This document shows, one piece after another, positions 16,266 through 25,320 of a stretch of 34,818 bases of DNA. Under the pieces are notes generated by a model, which did not search any database, was not told the origin of the DNA, and saw only the letters and a list, made by a program, of their open reading frames with translations. Position 1 is the first letter of the stretch, and every line of letters starts with the position of its first letter. Both the position numbers and the translations under genes were made by a program. Origin of the DNA: Rheinheimera texasensis DSM 17496. Lineage in GTDB: Bacteria; Pseudomonadota; Gammaproteobacteria; Enterobacterales; Alteromonadaceae. The DNA lies in NCBI RefSeq assembly GCF_000711985.1, contig NZ_JONU01000017.1, positions 1-34,818 on the forward strand, given 5' to 3'.

Positions 16266-16448
16266 TTACTCCTCAACCTTAACCATGTAATACACAGCAT
16301 TGATCATACCACGCACCGAAGGTGTATCTTCCAGTGTGACAGTGTGACCGATGCGGCGTAAGCCTAAACCAACCAGAGTCGCTTTATGCTTCGGCAGACG
16401 GCCGATGCCTGACTTAGTTTGGGTTACTTTAATAGTCTTTTGAGCCAT
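16266..16448 (-). CDS. rpmD: 50S ribosomal protein L30
   Basis: 60 aa; sequence [20 protein letters not shown] and [20 protein letters not shown] is typical of the short bacterial L30. The compact beta-alpha-beta protein binds 23S domain II. Spacing of 6 bp to rpsE and 3 bp to rplO indicates a single transcript with coupled translation. Confidence 0.96.
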   Translation of the reverse strand: MAQKTIKVTQTKSGIGRLPKHKATLVGLGLRRIGHTVTLEDTPSVRGMINAVYYMVKVEE

Positions 16449-16454
16449 GGCGGA

Positions 16455-16958
16455 TTACCCCAGAATTTCGTCAACGCGCAGGCCACGTTTCGCAGCAACC
16501 TGAGCTGGCGATTTGATCGCAGACAGGGCGTTGATAGTAGCGCGAACTACGTTGATTGGGTTGGTTGAGCCGTAGCATTTTGACAGTACGTTTTGTACGC
16601 CAGCTACTTCTAACACTGCGCGCATTGCACCACCGGCGATGATACCGGTACCTTCAGACGCCGGTTGCATGTACACGTTTGAACCTGCGTGTACACCCTT
16701 GGCCGGGTGATGAAGAGTGTTACCATTTAACTCAAGTTGAGTCATGTTACGACGAGCTTTTTCCATTGCCTTTTGAATTGCAGCTGGAACTTCGCGCGCT
16801 TTACCGTAACCGAAGCCTACACGGCCGTTACCGTCGCCTACCACAGTCAGAGCAGTGAAGGAAAAAATCCGACCACCCTTAACTACTTTAGACACACGAT
16901 TCACAGCTACCAGCTTCTCTTGTAAATCAGATTGTTGTTTAGCTTCTACGTTAGCCAT
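16455..16958 (-). CDS. rpsE: 30S ribosomal protein S5
   Basis: 167 aa, as in Escherichia. It carries the double-stranded-RNA-binding-like N-terminal domain with [20 protein letters not shown] and [20 protein letters not shown], and the C-terminal domain around [21 protein letters not shown]5 lines the mRNA entry path and affects decoding fidelity. The spectinomycin-site loop (VVKGGR) is of wild type. Confidence 0.98.
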   Translation of the reverse strand: MANVEAKQQSDLQEKLVAVNRVSKVVKGGRIFSFTALTVVGDGNGRVGFGYGKAREVPAAIQKAMEKARRNMTQLELNGNTLHHPAKGVHAGSNVYMQPASEGTGIIAGGAMRAVLEVAGVQNVLSKCYGSTNPINVVRATINALSAIKSPAQVAAKRGLRVDEILG

Positions 16959-16967
16959 GATCTACTC

Positions 16968-17318
16968 CTAGAATTGAAGACCGGCTTCACGCGCCGCGTC
17001 AGCCAAAGCTTGTACGCGACCATGATACTGGAAACCGCTACGGTCAAAGGCAACAGTAGTTACGCCTTTAGCCAGTGCACGTTCAGCAATTGCTTTACCT
17101 ACAGCTTTAGCAGCGTCAACGTTACCGGTGTACTTCAGTGCTTCACGGATTGAAACTTCAACAGTAGAAGCAGCAGCGATCACTTCAGCATTTGGTGCGA
17201 TAAGCTGAGCGTAAATGTGGCGTGGTGTACGATGTACAACCAAGCGGTTCGCACCTTGTTCGATAATGTTTCTGCGAACGCGTTTCGCGCGGCGCAGACG
17301 AGCAAGTTTCTTATCCAT
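16968..17318 (-). CDS. rplR: 50S ribosomal protein L18
   Basis: 116 aa. It has a basic N-terminus ([18 protein letters not shown]), then [15 protein letters not shown] and the C-terminal [18 protein letters not shown]18 binds 5S rRNA with L5 and L25 to form the central protuberance. The stop codon is TAG, which matters because it shows TAG is read as a stop in an essential gene of this genome. Confidence 0.97.
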   Translation of the reverse strand: MDKKLARLRRAKRVRRNIIEQGANRLVVHRTPRHIYAQLIAPNAEVIAAASTVEVSIREALKYTGNVDAAKAVGKAIAERALAKGVTTVAFDRSGFQYHGRVQALADAAREAGLQF

Positions 17319-17327
17319 CGCTCTACC

Positions 17328-17861
17328 TTACTTTTTCTTGGCTTCTTTACGACGCACGTTTTCGTTCGCGTAACGAACACCCTTGCCTTTGTAAGGCTCA
17401 GGTTTACGATACGCACGGATATTCGCAGCGACTTGGCCAACCAGTTGTTTGTCAGCACCTTTCACCAGAACTTCAGTCTGGGAAGGAGTTTCTACCGTGA
17501 TACCAGCCGGCACTTCGAAAGCAACCGGGTGAGAAAAACCTAAAGACAGGTTTAAAACCTTACCTTCGGCTTTCGCACGATAACCAACACCAACTAATTC
17601 CAGTTTGCGGGTGTAACCTTCAGATACACCAACAACCAGGTTGTTAATTAACGCGCGGGCAGTACCTGCCTGAGCGTTAGCGCCTTCGAAACCGTCGCGA
17701 GGATTGGTACGAACTACGTTACCATCAACAACGACTTCAACTGCTGCGTTAACGTTTAACGTCAACTCGCCGTTTTTGCCTTTTACCGCCACGTTCTGGC
17801 CGTTCAGTGTGACTGTCACACCAGTTGGCAGGGCGATAGGGGCCTTAGCTACACGAGACAT
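17328..17861 (-). CDS. rplF: 50S ribosomal protein L6
   Basis: 177 aa, the standard length, with two repeated alpha-beta domains. Markers are [39 protein letters not shown] and the C-terminal [21 protein letters not shown]6 lies next to the sarcin-ricin loop and factor-binding site. It sits in the spc operon between rpsH and rplR. Confidence 0.98.
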   Translation of the reverse strand: MSRVAKAPIALPTGVTVTLNGQNVAVKGKNGELTLNVNAAVEVVVDGNVVRTNPRDGFEGANAQAGTARALINNLVVGVSEGYTRKLELVGVGYRAKAEGKVLNLSLGFSHPVAFEVPAGITVETPSQTEVLVKGADKQLVGQVAANIRAYRKPEPYKGKGVRYANENVRRKEAKKK

Positions 17862-17876
17862 AGATTACTACCTCCG

Positions 17877-18269
17877 TTACGCTACGTAGCCGATGATTTC
17901 GCCACCGATCCCAACCTTGCGCGCAGCACGGTCAGTCATTAGCCCTTTAGATGTAGAAACGATAGCTACACCTAAACCACCCATTACTTTTGGTAATTCG
18001 CCGCGTTTTTTGTAAATACGCAGGCCTGGACGGCTAACACGATCGATAGTTTCAATGACTGATTTGCCCTGGAAATACTTTAAAGTAACTTCCAGTTCTG
18101 CTTTAACATCAGCAGAAACAGCGAAATCTTCGATGTAACCTTCGTCTTTTAATACTTTCGCAATAGCAACCTTCAGTTTTGAAGATGGCATCTTAACCGC
18201 AACTTTCTTGGCAGCTTGGCCGTTACGGATGCGAGTAAACATATCCGCTACTGGATCTTGCAAACTCAT
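17877..18269 (-). CDS. rpsH: 30S ribosomal protein S8
   Basis: 130 aa. Begins [20 protein letters not shown] and ends with the conserved [21 protein letters not shown]8 is a primary binder of the 16S central domain. In Escherichia it also represses the spc operon by binding an rRNA-like fold near the rplX-rplE junction. That junction here (19147-19166) is only 20 bp, so any mimic would have to include coding sequence. Confidence 0.98.
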   Translation of the reverse strand: MSLQDPVADMFTRIRNGQAAKKVAVKMPSSKLKVAIAKVLKDEGYIEDFAVSADVKAELEVTLKYFQGKSVIETIDRVSRPGLRIYKKRGELPKVMGGLGVAIVSTSKGLMTDRAARKVGIGGEIIGYVA

Positions 18270-18289
18270 AGCTGTTACTCCCGTGATTC

Positions 18290-18595
18290 TTACCAGCTGG
18301 CCTTACGAAGGCCAGGAATTTCACCGCGCATTGCTGCTTCACGGACCTTGATCCGGCTCATGCCGAACTTACGCAGGTACCCGTGTGGACGGCCAGTGAT
18401 ACGGCAACGGTTACGTTGACGTACAGGGCTTGAATCACGCGGTAACGTTTGCAGCTTCAGAACTGCAGCCCAACGGTCTTCATCAGAAGTCGCCGGATTA
18501 GCAATAGCGTCCCGCAGTGCATGACGTTGCTCAGCGTATTTGGCTACCAGTTGTGCACGTTTTAACTCACGTGCTTTCATTGATTGTTTTGCCAT
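18290..18595 (-). CDS. rpsN: 30S ribosomal protein S14 (zinc-free long form)
   Basis: 101 aa, the long C- form: no CxxC pairs, and an insert with [20 protein letters not shown]. The end [20 protein letters not shown] and IPGLRKASW is strongly conserved. S14 is in the 30S head. It lies 11 bp after rplE and 20 bp before rpsH. Confidence 0.97.
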   Translation of the reverse strand: MAKQSMKARELKRAQLVAKYAEQRHALRDAIANPATSDEDRWAAVLKLQTLPRDSSPVRQRNRCRITGRPHGYLRKFGMSRIKVREAAMRGEIPGLRKASW

Positions 18596-18606
18596 GACCC
18601 TATACC

Positions 18607-19146
18607 TTATTTCTTAAATGGGAAGTTAAACGCAGCAAGTAATGCACGTCCTTCGTCATCGGTACGAGCAGTAGTAGTGATAGTGATATCTAAACCACGT
18701 ACCGCATCCACTTTGTCGTAATCGATTTCTGGGAAAATGATTTGCTCACGAACGCCCATAGAATAGTTACCACGGCCATCGAACGATTTAGGGTTTACAC
18801 CACGGAAGTCACGGATACGCGGAATAGCGATCGATACCAGACGTTCCAGGAAATCCCACATACGCTCGCCGCGCAGGGTCACTTTGGCACCAATAGGGTA
18901 GCCTTCACGGATTTTGAAACCAGCAACTGATTTGCGGGCTTTAGTTACCAGTGGCTTCTGACCAGAGATTGCGGTCAGGTCAGCAACTGCGTTTTCTAAA
19001 ACCTTTTTGTCAGCAACAGCTTCACCAACACCCATATTGAGTGTGATTTTGACAATCCGAGGGACTTGCATGACGCTGGTGTAGCCGAACTGTTTGAACA
19101 GTTCTGGAACTACTGTGTCTTTATAAATTTCATGCAGTTTCGCCAT
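18607..19146 (-). CDS. rplE: 50S ribosomal protein L5
   Basis: 179 aa, identical in length to Escherichia. Conserved stretches are [40 protein letters not shown] and [21 protein letters not shown]5 binds 5S rRNA and contacts S13 in bridge B1b. In relatives the start of this gene is the S8 repression site for the spc operon. Confidence 0.98.
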   Translation of the reverse strand: MAKLHEIYKDTVVPELFKQFGYTSVMQVPRIVKITLNMGVGEAVADKKVLENAVADLTAISGQKPLVTKARKSVAGFKIREGYPIGAKVTLRGERMWDFLERLVSIAIPRIRDFRGVNPKSFDGRGNYSMGVREQIIFPEIDYDKVDAVRGLDITITTTARTDDEGRALLAAFNFPFKK

Positions 19147-19166
19147 CGTATTACTCCAATAGCTAT

Positions 19167-19481
19167 TTAGATTTTTTCATTATTCGATTTGAAGAAGCGA
19201 ACTTTCTTGCCATCTTCAAAGCGGAAACCAACGCGATCAGCTTTACCCGTAGCCGGGTTAACAATCGCTACGTTTGATACGTGAATTGAGGCTTCTTTCT
19301 CGACGATGCCACCTGGTACGTTCAGAGCCGGAACTGGCTTCTGATGTTTTTTAACCAGATTTACACCTGAAACATAAACGCGGCCTTCCTCAACTAATAC
19401 TTTAGTGACTTTGCCTTGTTTACCTTTGTCCTTACCAGTAAGAACAACTACCTCATCATCACGACGGATTTTGCTAGCCAT
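19167..19481 (-). CDS. rplX: 50S ribosomal protein L24
   Basis: 104 aa, the standard length, with a KOW motif near the N-terminus ([20 protein letters not shown]). The C-terminal part ([20 protein letters not shown]) is typical. L24 is an assembly initiator at the 23S 5' end, near the tunnel exit. Encoded directly after rplN with a 9-bp gap. Confidence 0.97.
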   Translation of the reverse strand: MASKIRRDDEVVVLTGKDKGKQGKVTKVLVEEGRVYVSGVNLVKKHQKPVPALNVPGGIVEKEASIHVSNVAIVNPATGKADRVGFRFEDGKKVRFFKSNNEKI

Positions 19482-19490
19482 TGTGACTCC

Positions 19491-19859
19491 TTACAGTACT
19501 TCTGGGGCCAGAGAAACGATCTTCATGAATTTTTCACCACGAAGTTCGCGGGTAACCGGTCCAAAAATACGTGTGCCGATCGGTTCCAGCTTGTTGTTTA
19601 ACAACACAGCTGCATTGCGATCAAAACGGATCAAAGAACCGTCCTGACGGCGTACGCCTTTGCGTGTACGCACCACCACAGCATTCAGTACATCACCTTT
19701 TTTGACCTTACCGCGAGGAATTGCTTCCTTTACAGTGATCTTGATGACGTCACCGATAGCTGCATAACGGCGATGCGAACCACCTAAGACCTTAATACAC
19801 ATTACGCTGCGCGCGCCGCTGTTGTCTGCGACTTCCAGCATAGATTGCATCTGGATCAT
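19491..19859 (-). CDS. rplN: 50S ribosomal protein L14
   Basis: 122 aa. Begins [20 protein letters not shown] and contains the family pattern [19 protein letters not shown] and ending [13 protein letters not shown]14 forms a subunit bridge and binds RsfS. It is the first gene of the spc operon, preceded by a 176-bp gap holding a promoter and the terminator of the S10 operon. Confidence 0.98.
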   Translation of the reverse strand: MIQMQSMLEVADNSGARSVMCIKVLGGSHRRYAAIGDVIKITVKEAIPRGKVKKGDVLNAVVVRTRKGVRRQDGSLIRFDRNAAVLLNNKLEPIGTRIFGPVTRELRGEKFMKIVSLAPEVL

Positions 19860-19931
19860 CTTAGTGCTCCGCTATTCCACTACTATTACCCTCACGGGTA
19901 ACGCTGCTTTTTAACAATTTCCTACCCCTAC

Positions 19932-19961
19932 AAAAGGGCGCGTGATTATAACAGCCCTTTT
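19932..19961 (-). promoter_or_regulatory. spc-operon promoter with extended -10 inside an inverted repeat
   Basis: On the minus strand TGTTATAAT (19945-19953) is a perfect extended -10, about 85 bp before rplN. No good -35 is seen at 16-18 bp, which suits an extended -10 promoter. Arms AAAAGGGC (19932-19939) and GCCCTTTT (19954-19961) flank the -10 as an 8-bp perfect inverted repeat with a 14-bp spacer. Whether the repeat is functional is unknown. Confidence 0.7.
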
Positions 19962-19983
19962 CGTAAAGTGGTAGCTCAAAATA

Positions 19984-20009
19984 AAAGCGGCCCTAAAAAG
20001 GACCGCTTT
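19984..20009 (-). terminator. intrinsic terminator after rpsQ
   Basis: AAAGCGGCCCT-AAAA-AGGACCGCTTT forms an 11-bp stem with one mismatch, 27 bp after the rpsQ stop. On the minus strand it is followed by TTTTATTTT-like sequence. It separates the S10 transcript from the spc promoter. Confidence 0.85.
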
Positions 20010-20035
20010 TTTTTTCGGCAAAATTCCTTACGGAA

Positions 20036-20290
20036 TTAAGATGCTGATTCTACTACCGCAACCAGAGTCCAAGACTTGGTTTTAGAAAGAGGACGACATT
20101 CGCGAATAGTCACGATATCACCTTCTTTACATACGTTAGCTTCATCGTGTACGTGCAGCTTGGTAGTGCGTGTGATGAACTTACCGTAGATTGGGTGTTT
20201 CACGTTACGCTCGATCGCAACAACAATGGACTTGTCCATTTTATTGCTGATCACTTTACCTTGCAGAGTACGGGTGTTTAATTCGCTCAT
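20036..20290 (-). CDS. rpsQ: 30S ribosomal protein S17
   Basis: 84 aa, the Escherichia length, an OB-fold protein. Markers are [20 protein letters not shown] and [21 protein letters not shown]17 is a primary binder of the 16S 5' domain. Its start overlaps the rpmC stop (TAATG), so translation is coupled. It is the last gene of the S10 operon. Confidence 0.98.
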   Translation of the reverse strand: MSELNTRTLQGKVISNKMDKSIVVAIERNVKHPIYGKFITRTTKLHVHDEANVCKEGDIVTIRECRPLSKTKSWTLVAVVESAS

Positions 20291-20481
20291 TACGCACCTG
20301 CCTTCTCAGTTAAGATGGTCTTTACACGTGCGATATCGCGACGCACCGTTTTCAGCAAATGAGTTTGAGCTAACTGACCTGTGGCTGCTTGCATGCGCAG
20401 GTTGAACTGCTCACGTAACAGGCCCAGTAATTCAGCGTTTAACTCTTCTACGCTTTTTGCTTTCAGTTCGCTGGCTTTCAT
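20290..20481 (-). CDS. rpmC: 50S ribosomal protein L29
   Basis: 63 aa starting [20 protein letters not shown]. The ATG at 20481 is chosen over the adjoining GTG because it gives exactly the family length and N-terminus. It overlaps the rplP stop as TGATG. A two-helix protein beside L23 at the tunnel exit, part of the docking platform for trigger factor and SRP. Confidence 0.97.
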   Translation of the reverse strand: MKASELKAKSVEELNAELLGLLREQFNLRMQAATGQLAQTHLLKTVRRDIARVKTILTEKAGA

Positions 20482-20894
20482 CACAATACCGTCCGCGTTA
20501 CAAAGGTTGTCTTAAATGGAAGTTTGGCAGACGCCAGTGCAAATGCATGACGAGCCAGTTCTTCCGACACACCGTCCATTTCGTACAGGACTTTGCCAGG
20601 TCTGATCTGGCATACCCAGTACTCCACGCTACCTTTACCACTACCCATACGAACTTCGAGTGGCTTTTCCGTCATTGGCTTGTCTGGGAACACACGGATC
20701 CAGATTTTACCAACACGTTTAACGGCGCGGGTCATGGCACGACGTGCAGATTCAATTTGACGTGAAGTCATTTGACCACGTTCAACTGCTTTCAGTGCGA
20801 AGGTACCGAAGCTTACTTTGTCACCAGAGGTGGCTAAGCCGCGGTTGCGTCCTTTGTGCACTTTACGAAATTTAGTACGTTTTGGTTGCAACAT
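20481..20894 (-). CDS. rplP: 50S ribosomal protein L16
   Basis: 137 aa. Begins [20 protein letters not shown] and has [20 protein letters not shown] and [21 protein letters not shown]16 helps organise the A-site and peptidyl-transferase region of 23S. It ends in TGA overlapping rpmC and lies 12 bp after rpsC. Confidence 0.98.
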   Translation of the reverse strand: MLQPKRTKFRKVHKGRNRGLATSGDKVSFGTFALKAVERGQMTSRQIESARRAMTRAVKRVGKIWIRVFPDKPMTEKPLEVRMGSGKGSVEYWVCQIRPGKVLYEMDGVSEELARHAFALASAKLPFKTTFVTRTVL

Positions 20895-20906
20895 CGCTCA
20901 ATACTC

Positions 20907-21620
20907 CTACTTAGCCTTACGTGGAGCCGGTTTTTTCGGCGCCTTAGGCTGTTTGTCGTTGTTGGCGTTATTGTTGTTGGCCAGTGGTAAACCACCCAGG
21001 ATCTCGCCTTTGAAGATCCAAACTTTAACACCAATGATACCGTAAGTAGTCAAAGCTTCTGATGTTGAGTAGTCGATATCAGCACGCAGAGTGTGCAGAG
21101 GCACACGGCCTTCACGGTACCACTCGTCACGTGCGATTTCAGCACCACCTAAACGGCCAGAAACCTGAACTTTGATACCTTTCGCGCCTAAACGCATTGC
21201 GTTTTGTACCGCACGCTTCATAGCGCGACGGAACATAACACGGCGTTCCAGCTGGCTACTGATTGAATCAGCAACTAACTTGGCATCCAGTTCTGGCTTA
21301 CGGATTTCAGAGATATTGATCTGTGCAGGCACGCCAGCGATAGTCGCGACAGCTTTGCGCAGTTTTTCAACGTCTTCACCTTTTTTACCGATGATCACGC
21401 CTGGACGAGCGGTGTGAATAGTCACACGGATGCTTTTCGCAGGACGTTCAATATCGATCCGGCTTACTGAAGCGGCTTTCAGTTCTTTTGTCAGATACTG
21501 ACGAACTTTAAAGTCACCAACCAGGAAATCCGGGAAGTCTTTTGTATTCGCGTACCAGGTTGAGCTCCAAGGCTTAGTGATACCTAGGCGAATACCATTA
21601 GGATGTACTTTCTGTCCCAT
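20907..21620 (-). CDS. rpsC: 30S ribosomal protein S3
   Basis: 237 aa (233 in Escherichia). The KH domain motif [15 protein letters not shown] is intact, and the core ([40 protein letters not shown]) is standard. The C-terminal tail after about residue 212 is unusual, with an Asn run (NNNNANN) followed by a Lys/Pro-rich end. S3 lines the mRNA entry channel and has helicase-related Arg/Lys residues. Confidence 0.98.
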   Translation of the reverse strand: MGQKVHPNGIRLGITKPWSSTWYANTKDFPDFLVGDFKVRQYLTKELKAASVSRIDIERPAKSIRVTIHTARPGVIIGKKGEDVEKLRKAVATIAGVPAQINISEIRKPELDAKLVADSISSQLERRVMFRRAMKRAVQNAMRLGAKGIKVQVSGRLGGAEIARDEWYREGRVPLHTLRADIDYSTSEALTTYGIIGVKVWIFKGEILGGLPLANNNNANNDKQPKAPKKPAPRKAK

Positions 21621-21629
21621 TTCTCACTC

Positions 21630-21962
21630 CTAGTTATCAGCAACAATCACAGTGATGTGACTGGTACGCTTGACGATACGGTCAGCACGACCTTTAGCGC
21701 GTGGCTTGATCCGCTTCATTGACGGACCTTCGTCAACAAACACAGTTTTCACTTTCAGTGCGTCGATATCGGCGCCTTCGTTGTGTTCTGCGTTCGCAAT
21801 GGCTGATAAAAGAACCTTTTTAACCAACTCAGCCGCTTTTTTAGGGCTGTAGGTTAAAACATCTAACGCCTTACCAACTGCAAGACCACGGATCTGGTCA
21901 GCGACCAAACGGGTTTTCTGTGCAGATGAACGGGCAAATTTATGTTTTGCTAATGCTTGCAT
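21630..21962 (-). CDS. rplV: 50S ribosomal protein L22
   Basis: 110 aa, the standard length. Conserved segments are [18 protein letters not shown] and the long beta-hairpin loop around [20 protein letters not shown], which narrows the exit tunnel with L4. No macrolide-resistance-type deletion is seen in the loop. The stop is TAG. Confidence 0.98.
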   Translation of the reverse strand: MQALAKHKFARSSAQKTRLVADQIRGLAVGKALDVLTYSPKKAAELVKKVLLSAIANAEHNEGADIDALKVKTVFVDEGPSMKRIKPRAKGRADRIVKRTSHITVIVADN

Positions 21963-21973
21963 TTATTTACCCC

Positions 21974-22252
21974 TTAGCGTTTCTTGGCCTTTTTGTCGGC
22001 TGCATGACCACGGTATGTACGAGTTGGTGAAAACTCACCTAACTTGTGACCAACCATCTCTTCGGAGACGATTACCGGTACATGTTGACGACCATTATGG
22101 ACAGCGATGGTCAAACCGATCATTTGTGGAATGATCATTGAACGACGGCTCCAAGTCTTGATAGGCTTCTTGTCACCGCTTTCCAACGCTTTCTCTACCT
22201 TCTTCAGCAAGTGAAGGTCGATAAATGGACCTTTCTTGAGAGAACGTGGCAT
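21974..22252 (-). CDS. rpsS: 30S ribosomal protein S19
   Basis: 92 aa. Begins [20 protein letters not shown] and contains [20 protein letters not shown] and [18 protein letters not shown]19 pairs with S13 in the 30S head. It lies 19 bp after rplB. Confidence 0.98.
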   Translation of the reverse strand: MPRSLKKGPFIDLHLLKKVEKALESGDKKPIKTWSRRSMIIPQMIGLTIAVHNGRQHVPVIVSEEMVGHKLGEFSPTRTYRGHAADKKAKKR

Positions 22253-22271
22253 GGCAATTCCTCACATTAAA

Positions 22272-23096
22272 TTATTTGTCACGACGACGGACAATGAACT
22301 TGTCTGTACGCTTGTTCGCACGGGTCTTGTAACCTTTGGTTGGTACACCCCATGGTGTAACCGGATGACGGCCACCAGAAGATTTACCTTCACCACCACC
22401 GTGTGGGTGGTCTACCGGGTTCATTACAACACCACGAACGGTTGGGCGTACACCGCGCCAGCGCATAGCACCTGCTTTACCATATTGGCGCAGCATGTGT
22501 TCGGCGTTGCCGATTTCACCGATAGTTGCACGGCAATCAGCCAGCACTTTGCGCATTTCACCGCTGCGCAGACGCAGAGTGACATATGCACCGTCACGCG
22601 CCAGAATCTGGGCAAAAGCACCAGCTGAACGCATTAACTGGCCGCCTTTACCTGGCTTCAGTTCGATGTTGTGAACGATTTGACCCACTGGGATGTTACG
22701 CAGTGGCATGGTGTTACCAGATTTAATTGGTGAATCCATACCAGACTGAACTACATCACCAGCTTTTAAGCCTTTTGGTGCCAGGATGTAACGACGCTCG
22801 CCGTCTGCATACAACACCAGAGCGATGTTTGCAGTGCGGTTTGGATCGTATTCCAGACGCTCAACTTTAGCCGGGATACCGTCTTTATTACGTTTAAAGT
22901 CAACCATACGGTAATGTTGCTTGTGGCCACCACCGATGTGACGAGTCGTAATACGACCGTGGTTGTTACGACCACCAGTCTTGGTGTTCTTCTCTAACAA
23001 AGGTGCATATGGAGCGCCTTTGTGCAGGTCTGGGTTGACCACTTTTAAAACGTGGCGACGACCTGGTGACGTAGGTTTACACTTAACAAGTGCCAT
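22272..23096 (-). CDS. rplB: 50S ribosomal protein L2
   Basis: 274 aa (273 in Escherichia). It shows [20 protein letters not shown] in the OB part and the conserved [20 protein letters not shown] with the His essential near the peptidyl-transferase centre. L2 is a primary 23S binder needed for subunit joining. It lies 16 bp after rplW. Confidence 0.99.
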   Translation of the reverse strand: MALVKCKPTSPGRRHVLKVVNPDLHKGAPYAPLLEKNTKTGGRNNHGRITTRHIGGGHKQHYRMVDFKRNKDGIPAKVERLEYDPNRTANIALVLYADGERRYILAPKGLKAGDVVQSGMDSPIKSGNTMPLRNIPVGQIVHNIELKPGKGGQLMRSAGAFAQILARDGAYVTLRLRSGEMRKVLADCRATIGEIGNAEHMLRQYGKAGAMRWRGVRPTVRGVVMNPVDHPHGGGEGKSSGGRHPVTPWGVPTKGYKTRANKRTDKFIVRRRDK

Positions 23097-23112
23097 TTCC
23101 TAACTCCTCTTA

Positions 23113-23415
23113 TTACTCAGCGCCGCCAACTAAATCGAGCTCGCTGCCTTCTTTAAGAGTAACGTAAGCTTTTTTCCAATCGCTACGTTGGCCAGTACGC
23201 ATACCAGTGCGCTTGGTCTTACCCTTAACGTTAACAGTGCGAACACCAACAACTTCCACTTCGAACAGTTTCTGTACGGCAGCTTTGATGTCTGCTTTAG
23301 TGGCTGTGGTTGATACTTTGAACACGACTGTGTTGTTGGTTTCTGCCGCGATCGTGCTCTTCTCAGATACGTGCGGAGCCAGAATCACCTTCAGTAAACG
23401 TTCTTCACGGATCAT
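23113..23415 (-). CDS. rplW: 50S ribosomal protein L23
   Basis: 100 aa. Begins [20 protein letters not shown] and ends with the usual [18 protein letters not shown]23 is the docking site for trigger factor and SRP at the tunnel exit. Its ATG overlaps the rplD stop as ATGA, giving coupled translation. Confidence 0.98.
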   Translation of the reverse strand: MIREERLLKVILAPHVSEKSTIAAETNNTVVFKVSTTATKADIKAAVQKLFEVEVVGVRTVNVKGKTKRTGMRTGQRSDWKKAYVTLKEGSELDLVGGAE

Positions 23416-24017
23416 GCTAACATCTCCTCGATTTGTTTAACTGCAGCAGCAGTCATCAACACTTTGTCGAAGGCGATTAAGCTGACTGGGTCGATACCGT
23501 GAACATCACGCACGTCAACCTTGTACAGGTTACGGGCTGATAAGAACAGGTTCTCGTCAACTTCTGCAGTAACGATCAGAACATCTTTCAGTTCCATCGC
23601 TTTTAACTTGTCAGCCAGTTCTTTCGTTTTCGGAGTTTCGACTGCAAAGTCTTCAACTACAACTAAACGGTCCTGACGAACCAGTTCAGACAGGATGCTC
23701 ATGATCGCGCCACGATACATCTTTCTGTTAACTTTTTGGCTGTGATCTTGTGGCTTAGCCGCAAATGTCACACCACCGCCACGCCAAATTGGGCTACGGA
23801 TTGTACCAGCACGGGCACGACCAGTACCCTTCTGGCGCCATGGCTTCTTACCGCCACCGCGTACTTCTGAACGGGTCAGTTGAGCACGGGTACCTTGACG
23901 GGCGCCAGCTGCGTATGCAACTACTACCTGATGTACCAGAGCTTCATTGAACTCACGTCCAAAGGTAGCTTCGGAAACTTCAAGAACGCCTTTAGCGTCT
24001 CTTAATGCTAATTCCAT
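23412..24017 (-). CDS. rplD: 50S ribosomal protein L4
   Basis: 201 aa starting [20 protein letters not shown]. The ATG at 24017 gives the family length; a GTG directly before it is possible. GGAGG lies about 9 bases upstream. The tunnel loop with [20 protein letters not shown] sequence (here [19 protein letters not shown]) is intact. In Escherichia L4 also represses the S10 operon through the leader; whether the leader here can respond is uncertain. Confidence 0.97.
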   Translation of the reverse strand: MELALRDAKGVLEVSEATFGREFNEALVHQVVVAYAAGARQGTRAQLTRSEVRGGGKKPWRQKGTGRARAGTIRSPIWRGGGVTFAAKPQDHSQKVNRKMYRGAIMSILSELVRQDRLVVVEDFAVETPKTKELADKLKAMELKDVLIVTAEVDENLFLSARNLYKVDVRDVHGIDPVSLIAFDKVLMTAAAVKQIEEMLA

Positions 24018-24036
24018 CACTCATTTCCTCCAGACG

Positions 24037-24675
24037 TTAGCTTTTGACCGCTGGTTTAACAATCACATCACCACCGATAGCACCAGGGACAGCGCCCTTC
24101 ACTAACAGGATGTTGCGTGCTGCATCTACACGTACAACTTCCAGAGACTGGACAGTTACACGCTCTGCACCCATATGGCCGGCCATTTTTTTACCTTTGA
24201 ATACTTTACCTGGTGATTGGTTTTGACCAATTGAACCTGGTACACGGTGTGACAGAGAGTTACCGTGAGTTGCATCCTGAGTACGGAAATTCCAGCGCTT
24301 TACAGTACCGGCAAAACCTTTACCTTTTGATGTGCCTGTGACATCAACTTTTTTCGTCTCTGCGAAAACTTCAACAGTAATCTCGCTGCCGACTTGAATG
24401 TCAGCGCCTTCGTTATCTTGCAGGCGGAATTCCCACAGACCACGACCGGCTTCAACACCAGCTTTTGCAAACTGACCTGCGTCTGGTTTGTTCAGGCGGC
24501 TTGCCTTCACAGTGCCAGCAGTCACTTGCAGTGCGCTATAGCCATGAACGTCTTGCGTTTTGATGGCAGTAACGCGGTTTGGTGTTGCTTCGATTACGGT
24601 TACTGGGATTGATACGCCATCTTCAGTGAAGATGCGAGTCATGCCCACTTTACGACCGATTAGACCGATAGCCAT
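24037..24675 (-). CDS. rplC: 50S ribosomal protein L3
   Basis: 212 aa (209 in Escherichia). Begins [20 protein letters not shown]. The extended loop that reaches the peptidyl-transferase centre includes [20 protein letters not shown] with the Gln methylated by PrmB in enterobacteria. L3 is an assembly initiator at the 23S 3' end. It lies 29 bp after rpsJ. Confidence 0.98.
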   Translation of the reverse strand: MAIGLIGRKVGMTRIFTEDGVSIPVTVIEATPNRVTAIKTQDVHGYSALQVTAGTVKASRLNKPDAGQFAKAGVEAGRGLWEFRLQDNEGADIQVGSEITVEVFAETKKVDVTGTSKGKGFAGTVKRWNFRTQDATHGNSLSHRVPGSIGQNQSPGKVFKGKKMAGHMGAERVTVQSLEVVRVDAARNILLVKGAVPGAIGGDVIVKPAVKS

Positions 24676-24704
24676 ATCCTAAACCTCTCTAAAAACCTGT
24701 CTGA

Positions 24705-25207
<503 letters not shown>

Positions 25208-25213
25208 ACGCGC

Positions 25214-25241
25214 ATTATACGCAATCTCAGAAGAAAAACAA
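25214..25241 (-). promoter_or_regulatory. S10 operon promoter
   Basis: On the minus strand TTGTTT, a 16-bp spacer and a perfect TATAAT, followed by GCGCG, a GC-rich discriminator as expected for a stringently controlled ribosomal promoter. The start would fall near 25207, at the base of the first leader hairpin. Confidence 0.8.
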
Positions 25242-25274
25242 GCATGTGTTTTATTTTTGAGCAATCCGCGTATA

Positions 25275-25311
25275 GATAAAACTGAGCCGTGTGTTTGGGC
25301 TCAGTTTTATC
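25275..25311 (-). terminator. intrinsic terminator after the acyl-CoA dehydrogenase gene
   Basis: Perfect 14-bp arms GATAAAACTGAGCC (25275-25288) and GGCTCAGTTTTATC (25298-25311) with a 9-base loop, 9 bp after the dehydrogenase stop. It is flanked by short T and A tracts, so it works best as a bidirectional stem with a modest U run. It insulates the S10 promoter from upstream transcription. Confidence 0.75.
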
Positions 25312-25320
25312 CGTAGCAGG

